Shown: one piece after another, positions 1 through 11,742 of the stretch
Layout: each line of letters begins with the position of its first letter
Position numbering within the stretch: the first letter of the stretch is position 1
From: Psychrobium sp. MM17-31
GTDB taxonomy: Bacteria > Pseudomonadota > Gammaproteobacteria > Enterobacterales > Psychrobiaceae
Direction: 5' to 3'
Assembly (NCBI RefSeq): GCF_022347785.1
Contig: NZ_JAKRGA010000002.1
Coordinates: forward strand, 744,001 to 808,000
Length of the DNA stretch: 64,000 nt
Program-made: the position numbers and the translations under genes
Notes under the pieces: model-generated
Databases searched by the model: none
What the model saw: the letters and a program-made list of their open reading frames with translations, nothing else
What the model was told of the DNA's origin: nothing

Positions 1-754
1 CAGTATTCATGAGTGATTGCGCCATAGGCCCGTTATCCACTGCGCTAACAAATAAGCCGCGGCGAACTAGCTGATAGGTCCAGCCGCCAGGACAAGCCCC
101 TAAATCAACGCCTGTCATCCCAGAATGCATGCGCTGTTCAATCGTGTCTTTCGGCAAGAATAATAAGATTGCTTCTTCAAGCTTGAGCGTTGAACGACTA
201 GGTGCTTCACTTGGAAATTTAAGACGTGAAATGCCCATAAAATCGGCAGAGCTATTATCAGGATATGAATAGCCTAAATAACCATTACCAGAATCTAACA
301 TCATCAAGTGCAAAACAGGTTTCTTGTTATGCTCTTTCTTAGTTAAGCTGCCATGTTTACGCAATGCACCGCGCAATGGCACAGTAAACTTGCGGCAAAA
401 GCCTAATAACTCTTTTGCTTCGTTGGTATCTGGTGTTTCTACTCGAATGTCACCACACAATGGCAGATCATCACAGCGCGCTAAAATTGCAGAAACGCGA
501 TCGTCACTTGGTAAATCGCTAAGCTTAGCGACAGTCACAATCATTTGGCGGGCAAATACCAATTTAGTAAATGGGATCTGACGAGCTAACTTGTCTGCAG
601 AGGCGAGATCAGGCGTAATGTAATTGACATAGCCAGAATTATCTTTGACCACGCAATAGCCATAGACTTCTTGTTCACTTGCTAGCTGATCTATTTCTCC
701 CGCACATTCTTTTTCGAATCCACGACGACAATACAGCAATAACCCATTATTCAT
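1..754 (-). CDS. rlmM: 23S rRNA 2'-O-ribose C2498 methyltransferase RlmM (C-terminus outside window)
   Basis: RlmM methylates the 2'-OH of C2498 in 23S rRNA using S-adenosylmethionine. My translation of the minus strand from the ATG at 752-754 starts [20 protein letters not shown], reads open to base 1 (251 codons) and contains the SAM-binding motif [13 protein letters not shown] near its left end, typical of RlmM. The N-terminal part matches the THUMP-like RNA-binding region of the family; the rest of the Rossmann-fold domain lies beyond the window. The start overlaps the ygdD stop by 8 bp (ATGAATAA), so translational coupling is likely. The gcvA-ygdD-rlmM order is the same as in E. coli and supports the name. 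Truncated only by the window boundary. Confidence 0.93.
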   Translation of the reverse strand, partial: MNNGLLLYCRRGFEKECAGEIDQLASEQEVYGYCVVKDNSGYVNYITPDLASADKLARQIPFTKLVFARQMIVTVAKLSDLPSDDRVSAILARCDDLPLCGDIRVETPDTNEAKELLGFCRKFTVPLRGALRKHGSLTKKEHNKKPVLHLMMLDSGNGYLGYSYPDNSSADFMGISRLKFPSEAPSRSTLKLEEAILLFLPKDTIEQRMHSGMTGVDLGACPGGWTYQLVRRGLFVSAVDNGPMAQSLMNT

Positions 755-1154
755 TTATTCGCTCCGCAGCAGGTGATGTCTTGGTAAAAGCGATACCAAT
801 AAGCGACAACCAGCCCAACATAAAACACACACCGCCAATGGGTGTTAAAAAGCCTGCGATTTTAACGCCAGTGACACTAAATAGATACAAGGTATAGCTA
901 AAAAGCACGATGCCGAGTGTGAAAAACCCCGCACTCATCACTAACCAACGACTTGGTCGCATCAAGCTAACAATAGCGATAGCCAACAACGCCAATACGT
1001 GAATGGCATGTTGCGTCGTCGCGCTTTCAAAAATCGTTAAAAACTGTGGATAATCAACAAAGCGTTTGGCATGGCTGGCATAGGCATTCAATCCCACAAA
1101 AGTGGCACCGTTAAGGGCAATAAAAACCCACAATAATCGATAAATTAGTTTCAT
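747..1154 (-). CDS. ygdD: DUF423 inner-membrane protein YgdD
   Basis: Small integral membrane protein of 135 residues with about four hydrophobic segments (near residues 5-25, 45-65, 72-92 and 98-122), the size and layout of DUF423/YgdD. The molecular role of the family is not established. The start ATG at 1152-1154 overlaps the gcvA stop by one base (TAATG), and its stop overlaps the rlmM start, so the three genes look like one tightly packed operon. The N-terminal stretch [20 protein letters not shown] with a following ASHAKR is typical of the family. No oddities seen. Confidence 0.9.
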   Translation of the reverse strand: MKLIYRLLWVFIALNGATFVGLNAYASHAKRFVDYPQFLTIFESATTQHAIHVLALLAIAIVSLMRPSRWLVMSAGFFTLGIVLFSYTLYLFSVTGVKIAGFLTPIGGVCFMLGWLSLIGIAFTKTSPAAERINE

Positions 1155-2071
1155 TATAATCTCCCCGGTAAGCGGCTACTGTCTTGCTCTTGGGCGAACA
1201 AGTTAAGCATCCACTCACGAAACGCCTTAATTTTTCCAAGCTCACTTTGATTATCTTCACAAACGATGTAATACGCATCTTTACTTGGTAACACTTGATC
1301 AAAAGGACAAACTAAACGACCAGCCTCGATATCTGGTCGAGAAAACACACTGTAACCCAGCGCTACGCCCTGTCCGTAAATCGCCGCCTGTAACACCAGT
1401 GACGACAAGCTGAAAATTGGCCCTTGATTGACATTAACTTCAGTTGCGCCAGCATTACGGCACCATTGTTTCCAGTCTTTACGAGAATGGTCGTGTAATA
1501 AGGTATGATTATTGAGGTCTTCCGGTTTGTTAAGTGGATTATCACCTGTCAACAACGAAGGTGCACACACCGGAATTAAGTATTCATCCCGCAGTTTATC
1601 CGCTCGTACTCCTGACCAATTACCGCGACCGTAGTAAATCGCGATATCGACATCATCCTCTAAAAAGTCTTCATCGAGATCGATAGCTTTGATCCTTACA
1701 TCAATCTCAGGATGCAATTCACTAAATTGCGCTAAGCGCGGTACCAACCATTGAATCGCGAAACTTGGTTGTGAGGCTACAGTTAACGAACCACTTGCCG
1801 TTTTTGACAATAGTTTTTCTGTGGCATCTGAAAGCGCAGTAAAGGTATCTTTAATGTCTAAGAAATATGACTGCCCTTCTTCAGTTAACAACAGTGCGCG
1901 ATTTTTTCGTCTAAATAATTTTATGGAAAGATGTTCTTCCAATGCTTTTATTTGATGAGAAACAGCGGCCTGCGTCACAAAAAGCTCCTCGGCAGCCTTA
2001 GTAAAACTCAAGTGTCTAGCGGCAGTTTCAAAAGCTCGCAATGAATTTAATGGGGGTAATCTTCTGGACAC
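1154..2071 (-). CDS. gcvA: LysR-family regulator GcvA
   Basis: LysR-type transcription regulator of 305 residues. The N-terminal winged HTH (about residues 5-65) contains FVTQAAVSHQIKALEE, and the family-typical EEGQSYFLDI and GNWSGVR stretches follow; the periplasmic-binding-like effector domain runs from about 92 to 295. Similarity as remembered from E. coli GcvA extends over the full length, including QGPIFS and EAGRLVCPF. GcvA in E. coli controls the glycine cleavage genes; no gcvTHP operon is in this window, so the target set here is inferred only from homology. It is the first gene of gcvA-ygdD-rlmM and is divergent from the small secreted gene at 2214. Confidence 0.9.
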   Translation of the reverse strand: MSRRLPPLNSLRAFETAARHLSFTKAAEELFVTQAAVSHQIKALEEHLSIKLFRRKNRALLLTEEGQSYFLDIKDTFTALSDATEKLLSKTASGSLTVASQPSFAIQWLVPRLAQFSELHPEIDVRIKAIDLDEDFLEDDVDIAIYYGRGNWSGVRADKLRDEYLIPVCAPSLLTGDNPLNKPEDLNNHTLLHDHSRKDWKQWCRNAGATEVNVNQGPIFSLSSLVLQAAIYGQGVALGYSVFSRPDIEAGRLVCPFDQVLPSKDAYYIVCEDNQSELGKIKAFREWMLNLFAQEQDSSRLPGRL

Positions 2072-2127
2072 CGCGCCCTCTCTAATTATTAGTTTTTCTA
2101 ATCTGAAATATTATATTTTATCGTTTG

Positions 2128-2155
2128 TTGACGCAATATTAAGCGGCTATATTAT
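2128..2155 (+). promoter_or_regulatory. Putative sigma-70 promoter of the 2214 gene
   Basis: TTGACG (2128-2133), a 16-bp spacer and TATTAT (2150-2155) lie about 60 bp upstream of the start at 2214. The gene has an AAGGAA ribosome binding site just before its ATG. Assigned by consensus match only. The opposite strand of the same gap must also hold the gcvA promoter. Confidence 0.5.
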
Positions 2156-2213
2156 CACCACTTAACACAAACACTGTTTTTAAATTAATCAAACTTTATA
2201 AAAGGAACCAACA

Positions 2214-2489
2214 ATGAACGCCCTAACTAAATTCGCCCTTGTAATCGCTACTATCGCTTTGCCTTTGTCTGCAAACGCGACAGCTAACAGTGCGTTACAA
2301 GATTCTACAACAGTAGCTAAAAGCGACGTTGAGAAAATGGTGAAGCTAGAAATGAAGTTAAACGCGTCAGAGTTGGTTAACAGCATCAGAGTTAAAGCAG
2401 ACGTTACTGTGCCTGATTACCGCCTGTATGCTGGTAGCAACTTCATCGCTACTAAAAATGGTCGACGCGTAGTAATCAATAAACCATAA
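2214..2489 (+). CDS. Small secreted protein of unknown function
   Basis: 91-residue protein not recognised as a known family. The N-terminus MNALTKFALVIATIALPLSANA is a clear Sec signal peptide with a likely cleavage after ANA (about residue 22), so the mature protein is only about 69 residues and probably periplasmic. The mature part is charged and hydrophilic (KSDVEKMVKLEMKLNASELV...) and ends in RRVVINKP, without cysteines. The ribosome binding site AAAAGGA is well placed. It is a single-gene unit between the divergent gcvA and a strong bidirectional terminator shared with kdsA. Secretion is seen in the sequence; function is unknown. Confidence 0.75.
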   Translation: MNALTKFALVIATIALPLSANATANSALQDSTTVAKSDVEKMVKLEMKLNASELVNSIRVKADVTVPDYRLYAGSNFIATKNGRRVVINKP

Positions 2490-2590
2490 GCTCAACAAGC
2501 CATAAGCGTAACCCATAAGAGATACGATTAGCTTAGCTGTAACGCTCTCTCTCCTTTACCGCTAAGTTAACAACATCGCTAATGGTATAA

Positions 2591-2629
2591 AAAAGGGCGC
2601 TATCAACTATTTGATAGCGCCCTTTTTAG
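2591..2629. terminator. Bidirectional rho-independent terminator between the 2214 gene and kdsA
   Basis: A perfect 16-bp stem (2591-2606 with 2611-2626), CTAT loop, core GGGCGCTATCAA, with A-run upstream and T-run downstream so it can act on both strands. It lies between two convergent genes. Confidence 0.92.
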
Positions 2630-2643
2630 TTAAACAGCTTTTA

Positions 2644-4744
<2,101 letters not shown>

Positions 4745-4784
4745 TGATTAACCTCTTATTCTTGTTATTGAGCAATAGCCACGC

Positions 4785-5591
4785 TTAATGCATGATAATT
4801 GCTTGGTCTTTTAATTTATCGATGTGAACTTTTAACACATCACTATTAGGGTGCTCTGGACACTGCTCAACAAAATAAGAGAAGTCTTCCATCGCCCCCG
4901 TAGCATAGTCGAGCTGCTGTAATATAAAGCCGCGTTCCATAATAATGTTTGGATCTTTAGGCAATAAGGTCAGCAATAACTCACTAAGCAATAATGCAAC
5001 ATCATACTCTTCATCGAGTAAACACGCTTGTTTTAAGCTGACTAAAAAACGTTTCTTAACATTCTTAATAGTCGCAATTTCTAAATGCTCATCACTCAAA
5101 CGAATATGATCGCCTAAATGCCCCCGCACTAATCCTTCTAGTAAACGACGTGGCATTTCTTTGCCTGTTAGTGGATCGATTTTAATGCCATTGATGCCAT
5201 CGACTTGCAGCACAAAAGGACCAGGGAAATCGATAATTTGTGGCTCTAGCTCTAATAGATTAAGCAGGTGATAAACCAAAATCGTCGATAACGCATTGTT
5301 CCCATTGCGGGTTTCAAGAAAGTAAAACAAGTTGTTACTTTCTATCGAAAAGTAATCGTCTTGATTAATGGTGAATTGCCACTCGTTGTAAAACAACTCT
5401 TTGAATTGTCGCCAACGACCTTCCGCCGACAGTTCATCGCGAGCAATTTCACGCACCTGTCTTAGCAATTCATCGAGTTGAAAGTAAGCGCTTTCAGAAA
5501 CCGAATCACCATCACTGAGCTGAGACGTAAATTGCACCAGCTCTAACAAATCGATTTCGTGAATATTAGGGAGTTCGTTATCTAAACTCAC
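4785..5591 (-). CDS. sirB1: SirB1 family protein (transglutaminase-like/TPR)
   Basis: 268-residue protein of the SirB1/YchA family. The N-terminal two thirds form the transglutaminase-like region (ALSTILVYHLLNLLELEPQI), and the C-terminal 60 residues look TPR-like (PNIIMERGFILQQLDYATGA). The catalytic cysteine expected of active transglutaminases is not evident, as is usual in this family. Start chosen at GTG (5589-5591) with AGGG six bases upstream; the sirB2 stop lies 3 bp before it. Co-oriented with sirB2, kdsA, prmC, prfA and hemA, the same association as in E. coli. The biochemical role is unknown. Confidence 0.88.
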   Translation of the reverse strand: MSLDNELPNIHEIDLLELVQFTSQLSDGDSVSESAYFQLDELLRQVREIARDELSAEGRWRQFKELFYNEWQFTINQDDYFSIESNNLFYFLETRNGNNALSTILVYHLLNLLELEPQIIDFPGPFVLQVDGINGIKIDPLTGKEMPRRLLEGLVRGHLGDHIRLSDEHLEIATIKNVKKRFLVSLKQACLLDEEYDVALLLSELLLTLLPKDPNIIMERGFILQQLDYATGAMEDFSYFVEQCPEHPNSDVLKVHIDKLKDQAIIMH

Positions 5592-5594
5592 GGC

Positions 5595-5981
5595 TTACCC
5601 TAAAAACATTGCTTGCTTCATGACGGCAATTTTACCTGCGATGAGCACCCAGCCAACGGCACCGACAGTAGTAAGAATTTTCGTTTTAGTGGTTTGCGCG
5701 CGATAAAGCGCTACGTATGCGAGAATAATATAAGCCACTAAACACAACACTTTTTCAGTCAACCAGTTGTCAGCAAACGGATACTGACTAATGATGGTAC
5801 ATAACAGGATGGCAGAAACGAGTAAGAAAGTATCGGCGATACGCGAAGTCATCTTCGCCCACTTTTTGTCATGAATAGGTTTCTTCATAAACATCAAGCC
5901 AGCGCGAATAACGAAAAATAGTACGCTAAAGGCAACAAGAGTCATGTGAAGGTGCTTAATTGGCAGGTATAAATTTTCCAT
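5595..5981 (-). CDS. sirB2: SirB2 family membrane protein
   Basis: Small inner-membrane protein of the SirB/YchQ family with four hydrophobic segments. The open frame extends to an ATG at 5994-5996, but the second methionine (MENLYLPIKHLHMTLVAFS) matches family N-termini better, so I start at 5981 (128 residues). It lies 3 bp upstream of sirB1 and is probably translated with it. The function is not established; the E. coli homologues were named from a suppressor phenotype. An HD-GYP regulator gene separates it from prmC, unlike E. coli. Confidence 0.86.
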   Translation of the reverse strand: MENLYLPIKHLHMTLVAFSVLFFVIRAGLMFMKKPIHDKKWAKMTSRIADTFLLVSAILLCTIISQYPFADNWLTEKVLCLVAYIILAYVALYRAQTTKTKILTTVGAVGWVLIAGKIAVMKQAMFLG

Positions 5982-6106
5982 TGAAAAAATCCGCATAAAT
6001 GAGTTGCGAATATTTTACGCACTTTAACTCATAATGCGAATCTCAATTTCAAAAATGACACCAAGTGCACAACTAACAGACTAAAAAAACGTCATTGCAC
6101 ACCGCG

Positions 6107-7654
6107 TTATTTATCAGGGAATCGTTCGAGAATATCCATAAACTTATCAAGGTTTACCATAAATAAATCCACGAGCGTTGGATCAAAGGCAATACCGCTA
6201 TTATCCGTAATGTATTGCGTACAAAAATCCGCTTCAAATGCCGGCTTGTAACAACGTTTATGATAGAGGGCATCAAACACATCAACCAATGACACAATGC
6301 GGCCATAAATATGAATATCCTCACCAGAAAGCCCTTTGGGATAACCGCTACCATCCCATTTCTCATGGTGAGTTAATGAAATAATTGCGCCCGTTTGAAG
6401 TACCTTACGCGGCGAATCATGCAGCAAATCATAACCAATTTGCGCATGTGTCTTCATGATTTCCCATTGCTCATTATCAAGTGGCCCTGGATGATTTAAT
6501 ACAGAATCTGGAATACCGATTTTTCCAACATCATGAAGTGGAGCCGCAAGGCGCAGCGTTACTACGTCTTGCTCATCTAAGCCAGCTAAGCGGCCTAGCA
6601 GCGCAGAAAAGTGGGCGACGCGTTTGAGGTGATGCCCAGTTTCTTTAGAGCGAGTTTCTAAAGCGTTACCTAAGCGATAAACAATCTCACGTTGTGTATC
6701 TTCAATCTCTTGACTTAAAAGAATGTTGTCATAGGCAATTTGCACATTGCGGGAGAACAATTCGATTAAATGTTTGTCATGAGCATTAATATCGTCGGGA
6801 ATACCGCAAATAAAAACTAGTGTTGAAAACTGTTCAGGATCGGAGCTGTAGTAAAGAATATAGCCATCACCAAATATCAGCTGATTAGTCTCTTGCGCCT
6901 GTTGATACACTTCTTTTAGCGGTTTAGGCATAATGTCTGCGACCAGCTCACCTTCAGTGCCAGCAAACTCCCCTTGCGCAGCCACTACAGTCAACTCTCT
7001 TTCGCAGGCGTGACTGGCGTGTAATTCCGCCACAAAAGAACTCAATTCAAACGCATTATCAGCGTGGTTAAAAATAGCATTAAGTTGCATTAATAAGCCG
7101 TGTACAAATGGGCTCATGGTGTGAGTAGAGAACAAGTCACTCGATGCGGTAATGACCCGTTCTAATCCTTGGCGATTAGACTCGATAGAAACTAGGTCGC
7201 GATATGATCGCAGTGAAGCAACAATAGTAGTGAAAAGGCGTTGTGAAGTAAGTTCCGTCTTAGATTTATAATCGTTGATATCATAGGTCACTATGACATC
7301 GCGCTCAGGTGCTTGGCCCGGCTGGCCAGTACGCAGTACAATACGCACCATGTGATTTTTCGCTTGTTCGCGAACGTAACGGGCAACCCGTAACCCCGCA
7401 TCGTCTGTTTCCATCACGACATCTAGCAGAATAACCGCGATATCGCGATCTTCATCGATGATCTTCTTAGCCTCTTCACCGCTATAGGCGCTGATAAACT
7501 CAACTTTTCGCCCCAAAAACTCAAAGTCGCGCAAAGCTAATTTAGTGACGGCATGAACTTCTTTTTCATCGTCAACTATTAGCAGTTTCCAAGTTAGGCC
7601 GTCATCACTTGGGATTTCGTCTTCTTGTTCTTCAGCGAAGATAAAGTCGTCCAT
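6107..7654 (-). CDS. Response regulator with DUF3369 and HD-GYP cyclic-di-GMP phosphodiesterase domain
   Basis: 515-residue cytoplasmic signalling protein. Residues about 20-150 are a receiver domain (LLIVDDEKEVH, phospho-acceptor Asp in VILLDVVMET); 165-310 are DUF3369, a sensory-type domain; 325-500 are an HD-GYP hydrolase with HDVGKIGIP, HHEKWDGSGYPKGL and conserved metal ligands (HLKRVAH, THAQIGYDLL), suggesting an active c-di-GMP phosphodiesterase. A GGAG lies 5 bases before the ATG. It sits between prmC and sirB2 on the same strand with about 70 and 125 bp gaps. No histidine kinase gene is adjacent, so its partner kinase is unknown. Confidence 0.92.
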   Translation of the reverse strand: MDDFIFAEEQEDEIPSDDGLTWKLLIVDDEKEVHAVTKLALRDFEFLGRKVEFISAYSGEEAKKIIDEDRDIAVILLDVVMETDDAGLRVARYVREQAKNHMVRIVLRTGQPGQAPERDVIVTYDINDYKSKTELTSQRLFTTIVASLRSYRDLVSIESNRQGLERVITASSDLFSTHTMSPFVHGLLMQLNAIFNHADNAFELSSFVAELHASHACERELTVVAAQGEFAGTEGELVADIMPKPLKEVYQQAQETNQLIFGDGYILYYSSDPEQFSTLVFICGIPDDINAHDKHLIELFSRNVQIAYDNILLSQEIEDTQREIVYRLGNALETRSKETGHHLKRVAHFSALLGRLAGLDEQDVVTLRLAAPLHDVGKIGIPDSVLNHPGPLDNEQWEIMKTHAQIGYDLLHDSPRKVLQTGAIISLTHHEKWDGSGYPKGLSGEDIHIYGRIVSLVDVFDALYHKRCYKPAFEADFCTQYITDNSGIAFDPTLVDLFMVNLDKFMDILERFPDK

Positions 7655-7721
7655 AGCTACTCCACTTAATTTGCATTAAATTAAGCGTAGCTATAAAACC
7701 GTTAGATGGCTAACAAAAAAG

Positions 7722-8570
7722 CTAAATAACCTGACCGAAAGTAACGCGATCATTGCCGCCGTAATCGACAACTGTTTCTATGTTGCTAAAGCCATGAGCT
7801 TTAAATAGCTCTTGTAGCGCCTTAGCTTGTTCGAAACCATGCTCAAAAAACACTTTACCGCCAGTTTTTAAATAGGGCTTAACATTGGTCAAAATATCAA
7901 TGTAGTCTTGTAGGCCATTATTGGCAGCAACCAATGCTGAATTTGGCTCAAACCTTACATCACCTTGCGATAAATGCGGATCGTTTTCATCGATATAAGG
8001 GGGATTCGACACAATAAAATCGCACTGTCCCAGCCAAGAATCATCAACCTTACTTAGCCAGTCAGACTGAATAATTTGCGCGTTAGCTAATTGCAAATGT
8101 TGGCGGTTGGACTCAGCCAGCGCTACAGCATCTTCGCTGTAATCAAGGCCCAGCATGGTCCATTGTGGCATCTCATGCGCTAGGCTTAGTGCTATTGCCC
8201 CCGTCCCTGTGCCTAAGTCGATCCCTTTTGCTGTATTCTCAGATACTTGGTTTAGCACAGTTTCAACTAAGACTTCAGTATCTGGTCGCGGGATCAAGGT
8301 TGCAGGACTCACCTTAAATGGCAATGACCAAAACTCTTGCTCACCAACAATATAGGCGATGGGTTCGCCAGACAAACGGCGCTCAAATAAGGCGTTAAAC
8401 TGCACTAAGTGCTGTGCTTCAACAAATTTATCCGGCCAAGTATAAAAGTAGCTGCGGGAAACATTGAGAACGTGAGCGAGAAGGATTTGAACATCGAGTA
8501 ACGCGCTATCGCTATGGACAAGCTGCGCGCTACTCGTATTGAGCAATTGCTCGATGGTAGGCTGAGACAC
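7722..8570 (-). CDS. prmC: Peptide chain release factor N5-glutamine methyltransferase
   Basis: Methylates the glutamine of the GGQ motif in release factors RF1 and RF2, improving termination. 282 residues: N-terminal helical RF-binding domain, then a Rossmann methyltransferase with GIDLGTGTGAIALSLA (about residue 116) and the NPPY catalytic motif (SNPPYIDEN, about 188). The start is GTG (8568-8570), immediately next to the prfA stop at 8571-8573, so it is directly coupled to the gene for its own substrate. The order hemA-prfA-prmC is conserved across Gammaproteobacteria. Confidence 0.97.
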   Translation of the reverse strand: MSQPTIEQLLNTSSAQLVHSDSALLDVQILLAHVLNVSRSYFYTWPDKFVEAQHLVQFNALFERRLSGEPIAYIVGEQEFWSLPFKVSPATLIPRPDTEVLVETVLNQVSENTAKGIDLGTGTGAIALSLAHEMPQWTMLGLDYSEDAVALAESNRQHLQLANAQIIQSDWLSKVDDSWLGQCDFIVSNPPYIDENDPHLSQGDVRFEPNSALVAANNGLQDYIDILTNVKPYLKTGGKVFFEHGFEQAKALQELFKAHGFSNIETVVDYGGNDRVTFGQVI

Positions 8571-9662
8571 TTACGCGTTTTCTTCCGATAACGCAGCAAG
8601 CAGATCTGCTTGTTGTTCGTTAAGTAGTGGCTCAACAACAAGGTCTAACTCACCTTGCATAAACTCAGCAAGACGGTAAAGCGTTAGGTTGATACGGTGA
8701 TCACTGACGCGGCCTTGTGGGAAGTTGTAAGTACGAATACGCTCACTGCGATCACCACTAGCCACTAACGAGCGACGTGTTGATTCTTCTTCTAAACGAC
8801 GTTTTTCATCTTCCGCTTGTTGCAGACGTGATGCTAGAACAGACATCGCTTGCGCACGGTTTTTGTGTTGCGAGCGCTGATCTTGACACTCAACCACAGT
8901 CCCAGTTGGAATATGCGTAATACGGATTGCTGAATCGGTTTTATTAACGTGCTGACCACCAGCGCCAGATGCGCGGAAGGTATCGACTTTTAGGTCTGCT
9001 GGGTTAATTGAAATGGCTTCGCTTTCTGGAATTTCAGGCATAACCACTACAGTACAAGCAGAAGTATGAACACGGCCTTGTGATTCTGTTTCAGGAACAC
9101 GTTGTACACGGTGACCACCAGATTCGAATTTCATACGACCATAAATGCCTTCACCAGAAATCTTAGCGACGATCTCTTTAAAGCCACCTTGCTCAGACTC
9201 ATTCATATTAATGATTTCTACGCGCCAGCCTTTTGCTTCAATATAACGGCTGTACATACGGTATAAATCACCAGCAAAAATAGCCGCCTCATCACCACCA
9301 GCGCCCGCTCGGATCTCTAAAAACGCATTGCGATCGTCGTTAGGATCGGTTGGCAGTAATAGGATTTGCAATTCGTCTTCGATTTCAGTGATAGCAGCTT
9401 TCGCTTCTTTAAACTCTTCTTGCGCCATTTCACGCATGTCAGGATCATCGTCCTTTAACATCTCTTGCGCCGATTCAAAATCTTCTTGTGCTTGTTTGTA
9501 GTTATTGAACGCTTCAATAACCGGGCCTAATTTTGAATATTCTTGATTTAAGGCGCGGAATAAATCTTGGTTGGCGATAGTTTCTGGATCGCCAAGCAGC
9601 GCTTCTACTTCTTCATGACGCTCTTGTAGCCCTTCGAGCTTAGCGTAAACACTTGGTTTCAT
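8571..9662 (-). CDS. prfA: Peptide chain release factor 1
   Basis: RF1 reads UAA and UAG stop codons and triggers peptidyl-tRNA hydrolysis. 363 residues, close to the typical length. The GGQ catalytic motif is seen in [17 protein letters not shown] (about residue 235), and the stop-codon tripeptide region [10 protein letters not shown] carries PET where E. coli has PAT, within the PxT pattern of RF1. The substrate glutamine of PrmC is present, and prmC follows directly. The leader just before the ATG reads GAATTATATAAATG, identical to that of hemA, without a strong Shine-Dalgarno. Confidence 0.98.
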   Translation of the reverse strand: MKPSVYAKLEGLQERHEEVEALLGDPETIANQDLFRALNQEYSKLGPVIEAFNNYKQAQEDFESAQEMLKDDDPDMREMAQEEFKEAKAAITEIEDELQILLLPTDPNDDRNAFLEIRAGAGGDEAAIFAGDLYRMYSRYIEAKGWRVEIINMNESEQGGFKEIVAKISGEGIYGRMKFESGGHRVQRVPETESQGRVHTSACTVVVMPEIPESEAISINPADLKVDTFRASGAGGQHVNKTDSAIRITHIPTGTVVECQDQRSQHKNRAQAMSVLASRLQQAEDEKRRLEEESTRRSLVASGDRSERIRTYNFPQGRVSDHRINLTLYRLAEFMQGELDLVVEPLLNEQQADLLAALSEENA

Positions 9663-9689
9663 TTATATAATTCTCTATAACATAACAAC

Positions 9690-9711
9690 GCAGGTGATAA
9701 TTATCACCCGC
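9690..9711. repeat. Perfect palindrome between hemA and prfA
   Basis: GGTGATAATTATCACC (9693-9708) is a perfect 16-bp palindrome, extended by CGC/GCG arms after one mismatch. It lies in the 77-bp gap between the hemA stop and the prfA start and has no T-run on the minus strand, so it is not a classical terminator. It may be an intercistronic RNA hairpin or a protein-binding site. Confidence 0.6.
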
Positions 9712-9739
9712 GCTTAAAATTTAATTACCGACTATTGTA

Positions 9740-10993
9740 TTAGTTATCGTCGCCAAGACCTAGTGCCTTGGAAATAATATTTAGTGAATCGATATCACCG
9801 GCAAGGCTCGCGTTACTCATGGCACGAGTTGGATGATGAATCAATTTATTGGTGAGCTTATTGGCGAGCTCGATTAATGTTTTCTCAGGATCATTACCTT
9901 GCGCCAACTTAGCAATTGCCTTTTCTAACAGTTCGTCTTTAGACGCCAAGCTACTCTGACGGTATTGCTTAATATGGTCGACTGTATGGAGTGATTTGGT
10001 CCAAGCCATAAACTCTTGGGCTTCTTCACTGGCAATAACTTCGGCCTCATCAGCAGCTGCGCGGCGTGATGCCATGTTTTGCTCGACAATGCCTTGTAAG
10101 TCATCAACAGTGTACAAATACACATCGTCTAAATCCCCTACCTGCGCTTCAATATCGCGTGGTACGGCGATATCGACTAACAGCATAGGTTGATGTCTTC
10201 TGCTAGATACTGCACTTTCCACTAAGCCTTTACCTAAAATAGGCAAGGTACTGGCAGTAGATGAAATCACAACATCAGCTTGCGATAAATGGTCGGGAAT
10301 TTGTGCCAATGTAATAGCTTCACCGCCTAGTTCATCCACCATCGTCTGCGCGCGGGCAAGCGTTCTGTTAGCGATGGTGATATTAGTGACGCCAGCGTCT
10401 AACAAATGCTTAGCTACCAACTCAATAGTTTCACCAGCACCAATCAGCAACACATTGGTTTTATCCAGCTCACCAAAAATTTGCTTAGTTAAGCTCACCG
10501 CCGCAAAAGCTACTGAAACGGCATTAGCACCAATACTTGTGTCGGTGCGAACACGCTTAGCGACCGAAAAGGTGCGCTGAAATAATTTATCGAGTGTAAT
10601 GGCAATAGCACCAGCGGTTTTCGCCGTGCTATAGGCCTGTTTGATCTGACCAAGAATTTGCGGCTCGCCTAACACTAATGAATCTAGGCCACAGGCGACG
10701 CGCATTAGATGATTAACCGCTTGCACATTCTCGTGAATATATAAACTCTGCTCTAGCTCGCCTTTATCAACTTGATGAAAATCACTCAGCCAATCCACTA
10801 ATTGCTGCGGCGATGTTAGGTGACAATACAGCTCAGTGCGATTACAGGTCGATACAACAACCGCTTCACTGTCGCTACTAATTAGGCGTAATTGCTTTAG
10901 GGCTTCCACCATCTGATCTGGCGAGAAGGCGATTTTTTCGCGCAACTCAACCGAGGCAGTTTTGTGATTGATACCCAAGGCAACTAAAGACAT
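9740..10993 (-). CDS. hemA: Glutamyl-tRNA reductase
   Basis: Reduces glutamyl-tRNA(Glu) to glutamate-1-semialdehyde with NADPH, the first committed step of C5 tetrapyrrole synthesis. 417 residues. The N-terminal catalytic domain has [16 protein letters not shown] and the nucleophilic Cys50 in [10 protein letters not shown]; the NADPH domain has [16 protein letters not shown] (about residue 180); the C-terminal helical dimerisation domain follows ([17 protein letters not shown]). It is the first gene of the minus-strand block and divergent from lolB across a 144-bp gap that must hold both promoters. The gene pair hemA/lolB is conserved in this class. Confidence 0.98.
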   Translation of the reverse strand: MSLVALGINHKTASVELREKIAFSPDQMVEALKQLRLISSDSEAVVVSTCNRTELYCHLTSPQQLVDWLSDFHQVDKGELEQSLYIHENVQAVNHLMRVACGLDSLVLGEPQILGQIKQAYSTAKTAGAIAITLDKLFQRTFSVAKRVRTDTSIGANAVSVAFAAVSLTKQIFGELDKTNVLLIGAGETIELVAKHLLDAGVTNITIANRTLARAQTMVDELGGEAITLAQIPDHLSQADVVISSTASTLPILGKGLVESAVSSRRHQPMLLVDIAVPRDIEAQVGDLDDVYLYTVDDLQGIVEQNMASRRAAADEAEVIASEEAQEFMAWTKSLHTVDHIKQYRQSSLASKDELLEKAIAKLAQGNDPEKTLIELANKLTNKLIHHPTRAMSNASLAGDIDSLNIISKALGLGDDN

Positions 10994-11137
10994 TTATATA
11001 ATTCGAAAATACGTTAGACAATTTGATAACGGCGAATTTTACATGAAAGCATCAGTGAATTAAAAGGATCTGTAGTGAACTATCGAAAAAGAAGTTACTC
11101 TTATTCCTACCTAAATCAAATTTTCTAGCAAATTACT

Positions 11138-11707
11138 GTGTTCAAACGATTACTATTATTATTCATTGCCATAACCATGACCGGATGTGCTTCTTTTAAT
11201 ACGCCTACAGACGCATCTGCTAGCAATCAGCAACAATGGCAATTCAATGGTAAGTTTGCCATCAAAACCCCAGAAGAAAAAAATGCCGCTAAGATGCATT
11301 GGTCGCAGATTGATGATAGCTACGAAGTGAATCTCTATACCTTATTTGGCATATCCTTAATGAACATTAACGGCGATGAACATCAAGTTACTATTACCAC
11401 CAGCGATGAAACCTACCGTGGCCGCAACGCGCAAGAACTCATTTATCGACTCACCCGCTGGCATATTCCAGTTAATGATATTCCTGCTTGGTTAACAGGC
11501 AAGGTCAACAATGCCACCGATGTTACCCTTGATGATCAAGGCAACTTCTATCGCGGTACTATTCTTGGCGATGATGGACGAGCTTGGCAGTTAAAGCTCT
11601 CAAACTATAAAATGGTAAATGGTCAACGTCGGCCACATCAATTATTGTTAAAATCGCAAGATAGTTACTTTAAACTAGCCATCTCACAATGGAATATTCA
11701 GCGCTAA
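11138..11707 (+). CDS. lolB: Outer-membrane lipoprotein receptor LolB
   Basis: LolB accepts lipoproteins from the periplasmic carrier LolA and inserts them into the outer membrane; it is itself a lipoprotein. 189 residues starting at GTG (11138-11140). The signal ends in a lipobox with lipid-attachment Cys17 (AITMTGC). The mature region has the LolB pattern QQWQFNGKFAIKTPEEKNAAKMHWSQ at its start (seen in two parts), followed by beta strands. It is divergent from hemA and followed by ispE after 35 bp, the same order as in E. coli. The start has only a weak ribosome binding site. Confidence 0.93.
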   Translation: MFKRLLLLFIAITMTGCASFNTPTDASASNQQQWQFNGKFAIKTPEEKNAAKMHWSQIDDSYEVNLYTLFGISLMNINGDEHQVTITTSDETYRGRNAQELIYRLTRWHIPVNDIPAWLTGKVNNATDVTLDDQGNFYRGTILGDDGRAWQLKLSNYKMVNGQRRPHQLLLKSQDSYFKLAISQWNIQR

Positions 11708-11742
11708 TACGACTGACCTAATAAAAGAAAGATTACATATTC

